From positions 1 to 64,000 of the forward strand of contig NZ_JAXCHP010000001.1 in the NCBI RefSeq assembly GCF_035984545.1: 64,000 nucleotides of DNA. Reading direction: 5' to 3'. The notes beneath the pieces are model-generated. The model was not told the origin of the DNA and did no database searches. It saw only the letters and a list, made by a program, of their open reading frames with translations. Shown here piece by piece: positions 16,890 to 23,643 of the stretch. Position numbers and translations under genes: made by a program. The stretch is from Cryobacterium sp. GrIS_2_6 (GTDB taxonomy: Bacteria; Actinomycetota; Actinomycetes; Actinomycetales; Microbacteriaceae). Each line of letters begins with the position of its first letter. The first letter of the stretch is position 1.

Positions 16890-18098
16890 ATGGTGAACAC
16901 TCGGCCCGACAAGCACAATCCGATGTCCTTGAAAGACTCGACACTGGCCGTGCATGCGGGCAATACGATCGATGCGGGGTCGGGTGCGATCCGCACCCCG
17001 ATCGTGATGGCGAACTCCTATGCATTGCCGGAGGACCCGTCGTCGGTGAGCTGGTCGGGCACGGACGTACCGCTCTACACCCGGAATTCGGGAGTCAACC
17101 AACTGGGACTGCAGGCCAAGCTCGCTGCCCTGGACGGTGGCGAGGACGCCGTCGTGCTGGCGTCGGGTGTTGCGGCGCTTCACGCGGTGTTCTTCACGTA
17201 TCTGCGCTCAGGGGATCACGTGGTGGTCGCCGATGTCGGCTACGAGGCTACGTGGCGGTTGTTCACGGAGCTCCTTCCCGACAAGTACGGAATCGAGGCC
17301 ACGTTCGTCGATGTCAGTGATCTGGCCGCGGTCGCTGCGGCGATTCGACCGAATACGCGACTCGTGCACACGGAGGCGATCGCCAATCCGACGACCCGGG
17401 TTGCTGACATCGAGGCCGTGGCGGCAATCGCCCATCCGGCGGGCGCGCTGCTCGTTGTGGACTCCACCTTCACTCCGCCGCCGTTCTATCGACCTCTCGC
17501 GGACGGCGCCGACCTGGTCGTCCATTCCCTGACGAAGTACATCAATGGGCACGGCGACGCGATGGGGGGCGCGGTGATCGGCTCCCGCGAGCTGATCCAG
17601 CGCATCAAAGCGGATGCGATGGTCGACGTGGGCGGAGTGATCTCGCCGTTCAACGCGTGGCTGATCACTCGCGGGTCGGTGACGCTGCCGCTTCGTCTCC
17701 GGCAGCATTTCGATTCGGCCCAGTCGGTCGCCGAGTTCCTCGACTCCGACCCGCGGATCGCGTTCGTCGCTTTCCCCGGGCTCGCGAGCCACCCGCAGCA
17801 TGAGCTCGCCGCGCGACAGTTCGCTGGTCGGGGCTATGGCGCGATGCTGGCGTTCGCCGTCGCGGGCGATCCGGAAACCCAGAACCGATTCGTCTCCCAG
17901 CTCCGGGTCATCACCTCCGCCGTCTCGCTCGGCCATGACGAGTCCCTGATCGTTCATGTCGGCACGAGCGGACCCCGGGTCGCTGCGTACCCGGCGCCGT
18001 TCCGCGAGTTCGGGCATCTTCGATTCTCGGTCGGGCTCGAGGATCCTCTCGACCTGATCGCCGACCTGCGCGCGGCTCTCGACGCCACGTTCGCGTAG
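16890..18098 (+). CDS. Trans-sulfuration family PLP enzyme (cystathionine gamma-synthase/lyase type)
   Basis: A 402-residue PLP-dependent enzyme of the Cys/Met metabolism family. The N-terminus has the family motif DSTLAVHAGN, the phosphate-binding region is VVLASGVAALHAVF, and the PLP lysine is in VVHSLTKYINGHGDAMGG. The C-terminus (FREFGHLRFSVGLEDPLDLI) is typical of methionine gamma-lyase or cystathionine gamma-lyase branches. Substrate choice (cystathionine, methionine, O-acetylhomoserine) cannot be decided here. It stands alone between the HNH pseudogene and a convergent NYN gene. Confidence 0.85.
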   Translation: MVNTRPDKHNPMSLKDSTLAVHAGNTIDAGSGAIRTPIVMANSYALPEDPSSVSWSGTDVPLYTRNSGVNQLGLQAKLAALDGGEDAVVLASGVAALHAVFFTYLRSGDHVVVADVGYEATWRLFTELLPDKYGIEATFVDVSDLAAVAAAIRPNTRLVHTEAIANPTTRVADIEAVAAIAHPAGALLVVDSTFTPPPFYRPLADGADLVVHSLTKYINGHGDAMGGAVIGSRELIQRIKADAMVDVGGVISPFNAWLITRGSVTLPLRLRQHFDSAQSVAEFLDSDPRIAFVAFPGLASHPQHELAARQFAGRGYGAMLAFAVAGDPETQNRFVSQLRVITSAVSLGHDESLIVHVGTSGPRVAAYPAPFREFGHLRFSVGLEDPLDLIADLRAALDATFA

Positions 18099-18104
18099 GC
18101 GTCG

Positions 18105-18152
18105 CAGCCACAGCCACAGCCACAGCCGTAGCCGTAGCCGCGGTCGCAGCCG
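18105..18152. repeat. Degenerate CAGCCA/CAGCCG hexamer array
   Basis: Eight 6-bp units (three CAGCCA, then CAGCCG, TAGCCG and variants) fill the gap between two convergent genes. No T-rich terminator is visible. Confidence 0.85.
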
Positions 18153-18161
18153 CAGCGAACG

Positions 18162-19031
18162 TCAGGCCCGGTTGCGCAACCGCGCGCGGCGGCCCTGACC
18201 GTCCTCCTGCAACTCCGCAATGGAACGCTGGGCCTTCAGGAAGTCCGTGAACGACTTGAAGCCGATCTTCTTCTCATCGAACCCGGGGTCGAGGCGCTTC
18301 ATCTGCTGTTTGAGAGCGGATGCTGCCATCCAGCCGTCGACGTCATCATTCGCCCGCCCTCGAAGGGCGCGCATGAGGAGTTTGCGGGCCTCCTTCGCAA
18401 GGTCCGGCGCCGGCGGCTCGGCGGCCACTGTCGGAGTGGAGTGCGGGACGTCCTCGACGAGGTCCTCCCCGAGGTCCTCCCCGAGGTCTTCAACGAGGTC
18501 GTGGTAATACGAGAACTCGTCGCAGGCGTTCTTGAACGCCGCACTTGTCGAACCCTGCACACCGATCCCGATGACCGTGCGGCCCAGGCGCCGTGCGCTC
18601 TGGGCGAGCGGGATGTAGTCGGAGTCACCGGCGACGATCACAACGTGCGAGATGTCCTGCAGCCGGAAGAGGTCTTCAACAACGTCGATGGCGAGGCGGA
18701 TATCCGCGCCGTTCTTGGTTCCGGAGGTGTTGAAAAGCTGCACGAGGTCGACCGCGCGGTCGACGAGCTGCTTCTGGTACCGGGTGTTCGCGGGTGCTGC
18801 CCAGTCCGCATAGGCGCGGCTGATTGCGACGGCTCCGAAGGACGAAGCGAAGTCGAGGACTGCGCCGATGTTGACCGTGGCTTCCTGAAGCCGATCCGCG
18901 GTCTTGCCGGTGGCGGTGCGGGCCTTCTCTTTGATGAAGGCTCCACGACCATGCACATTGTCGTATTGGGAAATGATGATGTTGTCGAAATCGATGTAGA
19001 CGGCGACACGTGTCTCGGACAGTTCAGCCAT
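18162..19031 (-). CDS. NYN-domain (LabA/DUF88) protein with C-terminal OST-HTH-like region
   Basis: A 289-residue protein. Residues 5-170 form a NYN/PIN-like RNase domain, with conserved acidic residues in VAVYIDFDNIIIS, GADIRLAIDVVEDL and VVIVAGDSDYIPLA. Residues about 175-195 are an acidic linker of EDLG repeats encoded by a 12-bp array. The last 85 residues (AALRGRAND-like start, KKIGFKSFTDFLKAQ) resemble an OST-HTH/LOTUS winged helix, a fold linked to RNA binding. Such proteins probably cleave RNA. The -10 (TAGCGT, N6) overlaps the end of the marR gene upstream. Confidence 0.82.
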   Translation of the reverse strand: MAELSETRVAVYIDFDNIIISQYDNVHGRGAFIKEKARTATGKTADRLQEATVNIGAVLDFASSFGAVAISRAYADWAAPANTRYQKQLVDRAVDLVQLFNTSGTKNGADIRLAIDVVEDLFRLQDISHVVIVAGDSDYIPLAQSARRLGRTVIGIGVQGSTSAAFKNACDEFSYYHDLVEDLGEDLGEDLVEDVPHSTPTVAAEPPAPDLAKEARKLLMRALRGRANDDVDGWMAASALKQQMKRLDPGFDEKKIGFKSFTDFLKAQRSIAELQEDGQGRRARLRNRA

Positions 19032-19037
19032 GCTTCA

Positions 19038-19043
19038 ACGCTA
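19038..19043 (-). promoter_or_regulatory. -10 hexamer TAGCGT
   Basis: Ends 6 nt before the ATG at 19031; overlaps the marR stop region. Confidence 0.45.
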
Positions 19044-19517
19044 CCGCGCGGCGTCTTCACCGGTGGGAGCGTCTTCACCGGTGAGGGCATCCCGGCAGGC
19101 GACGAGCTGAGCGAGGAGTCCGGCATGTTCCGCGGGGGACAGGGGAGACAGCATCCGTTTCTCGACCCGGGCGACCGCCGAACTCGCGACCGCCAGCGCC
19201 GCGTGGCCTGCCGGGGTGAGGCGCGTCGGCCGCGCCCGGCCGTGTTCGGCGACGTCGGCGCGCGCGACCAGACCGCGCTCCTGAAGACCGCGCAGTACCT
19301 CGTTCATCGATTGGCGCGTGACGAACGCCCCGCGGGCGAGATCGGCGTTCGATTGCTCCGGCTCGTGACCGAGTAGCTCGAGCACCGAATACTGCGACAC
19401 GGTGAGGCCCTGCGGGCGCAGAACCGCGTCCATCGAGGCGTGCAGGGCCGTCGCTGCCTGCTTGAGCAGATAACCCACCGACTCAGCCAGATCGCCGACC
19501 TTCTCCTCTTGACTCAT
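19041..19517 (-). CDS. MarR family transcriptional regulator
   Basis: A 158-residue winged-helix MarR protein. The recognition region is QSNADLARGAFVTRQSMNEV and the wing ADVAEHGRARPTRLTPAGHA. The ATG at 19517 lies next to the first of two matching inverted repeats shared with the divergent VOC gene, so it probably represses itself and that gene. C-terminal repeats (TGEDAPTGEDA) come from a short tandem duplication. The ligand is unknown. Confidence 0.88.
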   Translation of the reverse strand: MSQEEKVGDLAESVGYLLKQAATALHASMDAVLRPQGLTVSQYSVLELLGHEPEQSNADLARGAFVTRQSMNEVLRGLQERGLVARADVAEHGRARPTRLTPAGHAALAVASSAVARVEKRMLSPLSPAEHAGLLAQLVACRDALTGEDAPTGEDAAR

Positions 19518-19559
19518 GTCAGCATCCTGACACACAATGGAGATGTAAGGATCCTGACA
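19517..19559. promoter_or_regulatory. Two MarR-type operators
   Basis: TGTCAGCATCCTGACA (19517-19532) and TGTAAGGATCCTGACA (19544-19559) are near-copies of one palindrome, 27 bp apart, between marR and the VOC gene. Confidence 0.7.
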
Positions 19560-19586
19560 CGCGGGATTCGACGAGGAGAAGAAACC

Positions 19587-19958
19587 ATGACTGTCACTGG
19601 ACCCGATTTTCTAGCCCTGCAGGTGAGCGACCTCGAGCGGTCGGCGAACTTCTATGAGACGCTGCTCGGGCTGCGGCGCGCGCCCGTGAGCCCGCCCCAT
19701 GCCGTCGTCTTTGCCACCGAGCCGATCGCCTTCGCCGTGCGGGAACCGATGCCGGGGTTCAATCTCGATGCGGTGCGCCCGTGGGCTGGTGCGGGGGTTG
19801 CGCTCTGGTTGCACGCCGATGACTCCCGGGCCGTGCACGACGTCCTGGTCGAGGCGGGAGTCCGGATTGTCAGCGCCCCTGCCCCCGGCCCGTTCGGTCT
19901 CACCTTTTCATTCAGCGACCCGGATGGCTACGTCGTCACCATTCACGACCAGGTCTGA
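19587..19958 (+). CDS. VOC (glyoxalase/bleomycin-resistance-like) family protein
   Basis: A 123-residue VOC protein (FLALQVSDLERSANFYETLL at the start; FSFSDPDGYVVTIHDQ at the end). GAGGAGAAG precedes the ATG by 6 nt. Pairing with a divergent MarR regulator and shared operators suggests an inducible detoxification or aromatic-compound role, but nothing in the sequence gives the substrate. Confidence 0.85.
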   Translation: MTVTGPDFLALQVSDLERSANFYETLLGLRRAPVSPPHAVVFATEPIAFAVREPMPGFNLDAVRPWAGAGVALWLHADDSRAVHDVLVEAGVRIVSAPAPGPFGLTFSFSDPDGYVVTIHDQV

Positions 19959-20025
19959 TGAGGAAGACGCGGGCCGGGCTCGGCAGCCCGGTGCGGCTGT
20001 ATTGATCAGTACCCACCAGGAGTCA

Positions 20026-21198
20026 TCAGGCGGCGAAGGGACCTCCGGGCCCGAAGGCGAGCCGGGCGAAGCGCTCGCCGATGCGGTGGTGCGTTGCGGC
20101 ATCCGGGTGGAGGTGGTCGGGCAACGGATGCTCGGCGAAGTCCGCGGCGCCGAAGAGGTCGAGGCCGTCGAGGTAGTGCAGGTTCGGATCTGTGGCCGTC
20201 CGCTGCTGCGCGATACGCGCGAGCTCCGCCCGGATCACGGTGAGCGTCAGCTTTCCGGCGGACGCTTCGGCCGGGTCCCCGGTGGCCACGAATTGCAGAC
20301 GACCGGACGCGAGGGCGGCGAGGTCGAAGGCGCCGGGCCCGGGTGTGTCCTCGTGGATGGGGCAGAGGAGGGGCGAGACCAGCAGCAGCGGTGTTGTGGG
20401 GTGACCGTCGCGGATGGTGTCGAGGAAGCCGTTCACGGCCGGGGCGAAGGCGCGCAGGCGCATCAGGTCAAGATTGACTAGATTGATGCCGATCTTGACG
20501 CTGATCAGGTCGGCGGGGGTGTCGCGCATGGTGCGGGCGATGAAGGGGTCGAGCAGCGCGCTGCCGCCGAAGCCGAGGTTCACCAGATCGACATGGACAC
20601 TCGAAGCGGCAAGCGCCGGCCAGGTCTCCGTGGGATTCGCGGCGTTGGAGCCGTGGCTGATCGAGCTGCCGTGGTGCAGCCAGACCCGGTTGCCTGTCGC
20701 AGGCGCGGGTTCGATGGTCCCGTTGGAGCGGAGGGCGACGAGCTCGGTTCGTTCGTTGTGCGGGAGCCAGATCTCGATGTTCTTGAGGTGATCCGGCAGG
20801 CCGGTGAAGCGGAGGGTGCTGATGGGGCCGAGCTGGTTCGTGGTGGCGCCGGTGGCCATGTCGACGGTGACGGTGATGCCGGTCGTCGCGATGGCCTGAC
20901 CGGCGAGCTTCTTGTCCACGAGGAGTTCGTACACGCCGACCGGGCGCGGCGGGGCGCCCAGATAGACCAGCTTGGTGGGCAATACGTCGAGTTCGAAGTC
21001 GGTCGCTCGGGTGCTGAAGGCCAGGCGGACCGCGGAGGGCTGGGCTTCCATGGTGGCCAGCTGTGGGTCGGCGTAGACGCGAGCCCACGCGGGCAGGCGG
21101 TGCGGGAGTATTCCGTGGGCGGTCTGTTCCAGATCGAGCGCGCCGCGGAGGAGGTCGGGGGTGATGGGCGTGGTTATCCAGTCGTGCTGGGAGGACAT
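20026..21198 (-). CDS. SGNH/GDSL-type hydrolase
   Basis: A 390-residue protein with an N-terminal carbohydrate-binding-like beta domain (about 1-165) and a C-terminal SGNH hydrolase domain. Block I reads VWLHHGSSISHGSNA with the nucleophilic Ser, block II VDLVNLGFGGSALLD, block III SVKIGINLV, and block V EHPLPDHLHPDAATH with the Asp-x-x-His pair. It is probably a cytoplasmic carbohydrate esterase or lipase, as there is no signal peptide. GAAGG lies 7 nt before ATG 21198. It forms an operon with the upstream tetR (74-bp gap). Confidence 0.85.
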   Translation of the reverse strand: MSSQHDWITTPITPDLLRGALDLEQTAHGILPHRLPAWARVYADPQLATMEAQPSAVRLAFSTRATDFELDVLPTKLVYLGAPPRPVGVYELLVDKKLAGQAIATTGITVTVDMATGATTNQLGPISTLRFTGLPDHLKNIEIWLPHNERTELVALRSNGTIEPAPATGNRVWLHHGSSISHGSNAANPTETWPALAASSVHVDLVNLGFGGSALLDPFIARTMRDTPADLISVKIGINLVNLDLMRLRAFAPAVNGFLDTIRDGHPTTPLLLVSPLLCPIHEDTPGPGAFDLAALASGRLQFVATGDPAEASAGKLTLTVIRAELARIAQQRTATDPNLHYLDGLDLFGAADFAEHPLPDHLHPDAATHHRIGERFARLAFGPGGPFAA

Positions 21199-21271
21199 CT
21201 GTGAACCTTCTGATCGGGGAATTCCGAGGTGGGGGAGGTGGTGCGGGTGCCGGACGCGTGGCGTTCTGGCG

Positions 21272-21844
21272 TTATTCGGGCGCCGGCCAGGTGCGCAACA
21301 GGGCGTCGAGGGCATCCAGAGAACGAGTCCAGGACTCCTGGGAGTCGGGGGAACTGTTGCTGAAGCCGCCTTCCAGCTCCAAGGTCGCAAAGCCATGGAA
21401 GACACTGCCGAGCAGCCGGACGGCATGTGTCTGGTCCGGTTCCATCAGGTCGTAGCCGCGCAGGATTGCGCGGGTCATCGCGGAGTGGCGGACGCCGGCG
21501 CTCGCGATCGCGGTCTCCCGGTCGAGCCGGAAGTGCATGGCGGCGTAACGCCCGGGATGTTCGCGGGCATAGTCGCGGTAGACGTTGCCGAGCGCGACCA
21601 GGGCATCCTTGCCTGCCCGGCCCGCCACGGCATCCGCTGCCCGGTCGGCGAGTTCCTGGAGGGCGAGCAGAGCGATCCTGGTCTTGAGATCGTGCGAGTT
21701 GGTGACGTGGGAGTACAGGCTCGCGACCTTGACCTCGAAAAGCCTGGCCAGTGCCGAGAGCGTGACCCGGTCGAATCCGACCTCGTCGGCGAGTTCAGCG
21801 CCCGCCCGGGTCAGGCGCTCCGCGGTCAGTCCTGCGCGTGCCAT
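21272..21844 (-). CDS. TetR family regulator (WHG C-terminal domain)
   Basis: A 190-residue TetR repressor with HTH residues RVTLSALARLFEVKVASLYS and HVTNSHDLKTRI, and a WHG-type C-terminal domain (YAREHPGRYAAM; LLGSVFHGFATLELEGGF). It precedes the SGNH hydrolase gene and is divergent from the alpha/beta hydrolase gene at 21934. The AT-rich palindromes between them are candidate operators. Confidence 0.88.
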   Translation of the reverse strand: MARAGLTAERLTRAGAELADEVGFDRVTLSALARLFEVKVASLYSHVTNSHDLKTRIALLALQELADRAADAVAGRAGKDALVALGNVYRDYAREHPGRYAAMHFRLDRETAIASAGVRHSAMTRAILRGYDLMEPDQTHAVRLLGSVFHGFATLELEGGFSNSSPDSQESWTRSLDALDALLRTWPAPE

Positions 21845-21862
21845 GAGAACCTTTCCATTTTG

Positions 21863-21897
21863 CTAATGCTACATTAATTTTGCCTAATACATTTAGG
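21863..21897. promoter_or_regulatory. AT-rich inverted repeats between tetR and the alpha/beta hydrolase gene
   Basis: CCTAATACATTTAGG (21883-21897) is a palindrome with 5-bp perfect arms. A related CTAATG...CATTAA pair lies at 21863-21877. The local base composition is far below that of the region. Probable TetR sites. Confidence 0.5.
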
Positions 21898-21933
21898 TAG
21901 ATTCGCGACGGGCGCCGTTGGGATAATTTCCCC

Positions 21934-22917
21934 ATGACCGACACGCGCAGAATCCGGTCGGCGGCCGGGGCGACAGCCGGCCGAGTCGACATGGCCTTCT
22001 TCTGGGCCGCCCGCGTCGTGGCGACGCTCGGCGTGATCGTCACTGCCGGGGCGGCACTGTCGACCGGGTCGATGCTTGTGCACGGGCATCCGGCGTACCT
22101 GGTCTTCCTCGTCCTCACCTGTGCCGTCAGTCTTGCGGTTGCGCTGCGCTCCTGGCTCACGCGTGCGGTGCGGCATCGCGGGCGCAAGGGTTTCCGGGGT
22201 GTGATTGTTGGGCTGTCGCTCGGAGTGATCGTGCTGGCCTGGTGGCTCGTGCCGTTGTCGGCCGTTGAGCCGGCCCTGTCCGCGATGGACTCCGACACGA
22301 GCGTGACCGTGACCGAGACGGCCGACCAGATCGTCCTTCAGCCCACGGGAACCGCGAGCAACGTCGGGGTGTTCTTCCAGCCCGGAGCGCGCGTTGACGC
22401 TCGCGCATACGCGGCCATGCTGCGCCCTCTCGCCGAGGCCGGGCACGTGGTCGTTATCCCCAAGCAGCCGTTCGGGATTGCGTTCCTCTCGACGGGAGCA
22501 TTCGGGTCGGCGCGCGCCGCGCATCCGCCGGTTGCGCGTTGGGTGGTCGGCGGCCACTCTCTCGGCGGGACTGTCGCGGCGATGGATGCCCAGTCTTTCG
22601 CCGGTGCGTCGACAGACCCGGTTGTCGGATTGTTGTTTTTCGCCTCATACCCCGCGAACGACCTGAGCGGGCTGGGCGCCAGCGTGCTGTCGATCTCCGG
22701 TACGAACGACGGTCTGGCGACTCCGGACAAGATCAGCACGTCGAAAGCGTCGCTGCCGGCGGATGCGCGATACCTCGTGATCGAGGGCGGCGTGCACGCG
22801 TTCTTCGGCGACTACGGCCCGCAGTCCGGGGATGGAGAGTCGTCCATCTCCCAGGATGCCGCGCGCGCCGAAATCTCGGCGGCGAGCGTCAGGTTCGTGA
22901 ACGCCTTCGATAAGTAG
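21934..22917 (+). CDS. Membrane-anchored alpha/beta hydrolase
   Basis: A 327-residue protein with three hydrophobic helices in the first 110 residues (AFFWAARVVATLGVIVTAGA; PAYLVFLVLTCAVSLAVAL; FRGVIVGLSLGVIVLAWWLV). An alpha/beta hydrolase domain follows, with nucleophile elbow RWVVGGHSLGGTVAAMD. SGTNDGLATPDKI carries the acid and EGGVHAFFGDYG the catalytic His. The active site probably faces outside. Relatives are annotated only as alpha/beta hydrolases. It lies opposite the tetR-SGNH operon. Confidence 0.82.
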   Translation: MTDTRRIRSAAGATAGRVDMAFFWAARVVATLGVIVTAGAALSTGSMLVHGHPAYLVFLVLTCAVSLAVALRSWLTRAVRHRGRKGFRGVIVGLSLGVIVLAWWLVPLSAVEPALSAMDSDTSVTVTETADQIVLQPTGTASNVGVFFQPGARVDARAYAAMLRPLAEAGHVVVIPKQPFGIAFLSTGAFGSARAAHPPVARWVVGGHSLGGTVAAMDAQSFAGASTDPVVGLLFFASYPANDLSGLGASVLSISGTNDGLATPDKISTSKASLPADARYLVIEGGVHAFFGDYGPQSGDGESSISQDAARAEISAASVRFVNAFDK

Positions 22918-22919
22918 GA

Positions 22920-23320
22920 CGAGCGCGCGGTCAGTCGCCCGCTGCTCGGCGACCTGTTCGTCGACCACCTGACCTGGCAGTGGGCGTTCTGCATCAACAT
23001 CTCCGTCGGCGTTATCGCCTTCGTGATCGCCTGGTTCACCGGGACCCGCAGGCGCTCAACCAGCTGCGGGCAGCACGGCGGGACGGAATCGTCGCAGCGT
23101 ACGCGGATGCCCTCGCACCGGTGTGCTGGTACCTGCTGCCGTTCATCGCGCTCGCCTTCATCCTCTCGCTCTTCCTCAAGCAGATTCCGCTCTCGGGCGT
23201 CCGGACTGATCGCCCGCGGAGAGGCCATCGGCGGGGACGAAGCGGAAGTCCTCGAAGCCGCCCAGCGCGGCGGGGACCTGCGCGAGTTCGCTGGTGCTCC
23301 GGAACGCGCAGACACTAAGC
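22920..23320 (+). pseudogene. EmrB-type MFS transporter remnant
   Basis: The first block, RPLLGDLFVDHLTWQWAFCI followed by NISVGVIAFVIAWFT, is the helix-5/6 region of a 14-helix MFS exporter. It jumps to the C-terminal block DGIVAAYADALAPVCWYLLP followed by FIALAFILSLFLKQIPLSGV in another frame. The last block (GLIARGEAIGGDEAEVLEAA) is back in the first frame. About 300 residues and the whole N-terminal half are gone, and two frameshifts remain. This is a second, older relic of the pump family seen at 10217-11902. Confidence 0.8.
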
Positions 23321-23337
23321 CCGCGCGAGCGTGCCTA

Positions 23338-23420
23338 ACTCAGGAGATTCTTGTGCGCGAGCGGGATCAACCGCACTGGTCCCTGGGCCGGCAACGGTCG
23401 CCCGGGCGGATCTCCTGAGT
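23338..23420. repeat. 11-bp perfect inverted repeat spanning 83 bp
   Basis: ACTCAGGAGAT (23338-23348) is repeated inverted as ATCTCCTGAGT (23410-23420), with 61 bp between. It lies just after the MFS remnant. Confidence 0.75.
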
Positions 23421-23445
23421 GAGCCACCACGGGCTCGGCGTGTTC

Positions 23446-23595
23446 AATTTCAGGTCGGCCTTACGATTTCGGTGAGATGACCAAATCTGAATTGCCCCTG
23501 AACCCAAGCCGTTCGGCCATGATCGAACGATTTTTATCTCACTGGAATCGTAAGGGCGTTTCAGGTGCGAAACTCGGGATGCTTGACCTGAAATT
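23446..23595. repeat. 150-bp AT-rich element with nested inverted repeats
   Basis: Outer arms AATTTCAGGTC (23446-23456) and GACCTGAAATT (23585-23595) are perfect. Inner arms at 23459-23480 and 23534-23555 are 22 nt and match with three mismatches (core CCTTACGATT/AATCGTAAGG). In the centre CGTTCG (23510-23515) pairs with CGAACG (23524-23529) and is followed by ATTTTT. The stretch is clearly less GC-rich than its surroundings. It could be a MITE-like remnant or a structured RNA. No convincing protein is encoded. Confidence 0.7.
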
Positions 23596-23631
23596 AGGTG
23601 AGTATGGCTCGCATTCCTGTTCGATTTGCGG

Positions 23632-23637
23632 TAGAAT
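23632..23637 (+). promoter_or_regulatory. -10 hexamer TAGAAT
   Basis: Ends 6 nt before the ATG at 23644. Confidence 0.5.
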
Positions 23638-23643
23638 CGGGGT

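Noticed and set aside
18105..18152. CAG-type repeat as a replication or partition site
   Set aside because: It is a simple degenerate hexamer between convergent genes, with no DnaA boxes, parS or replication genes nearby.
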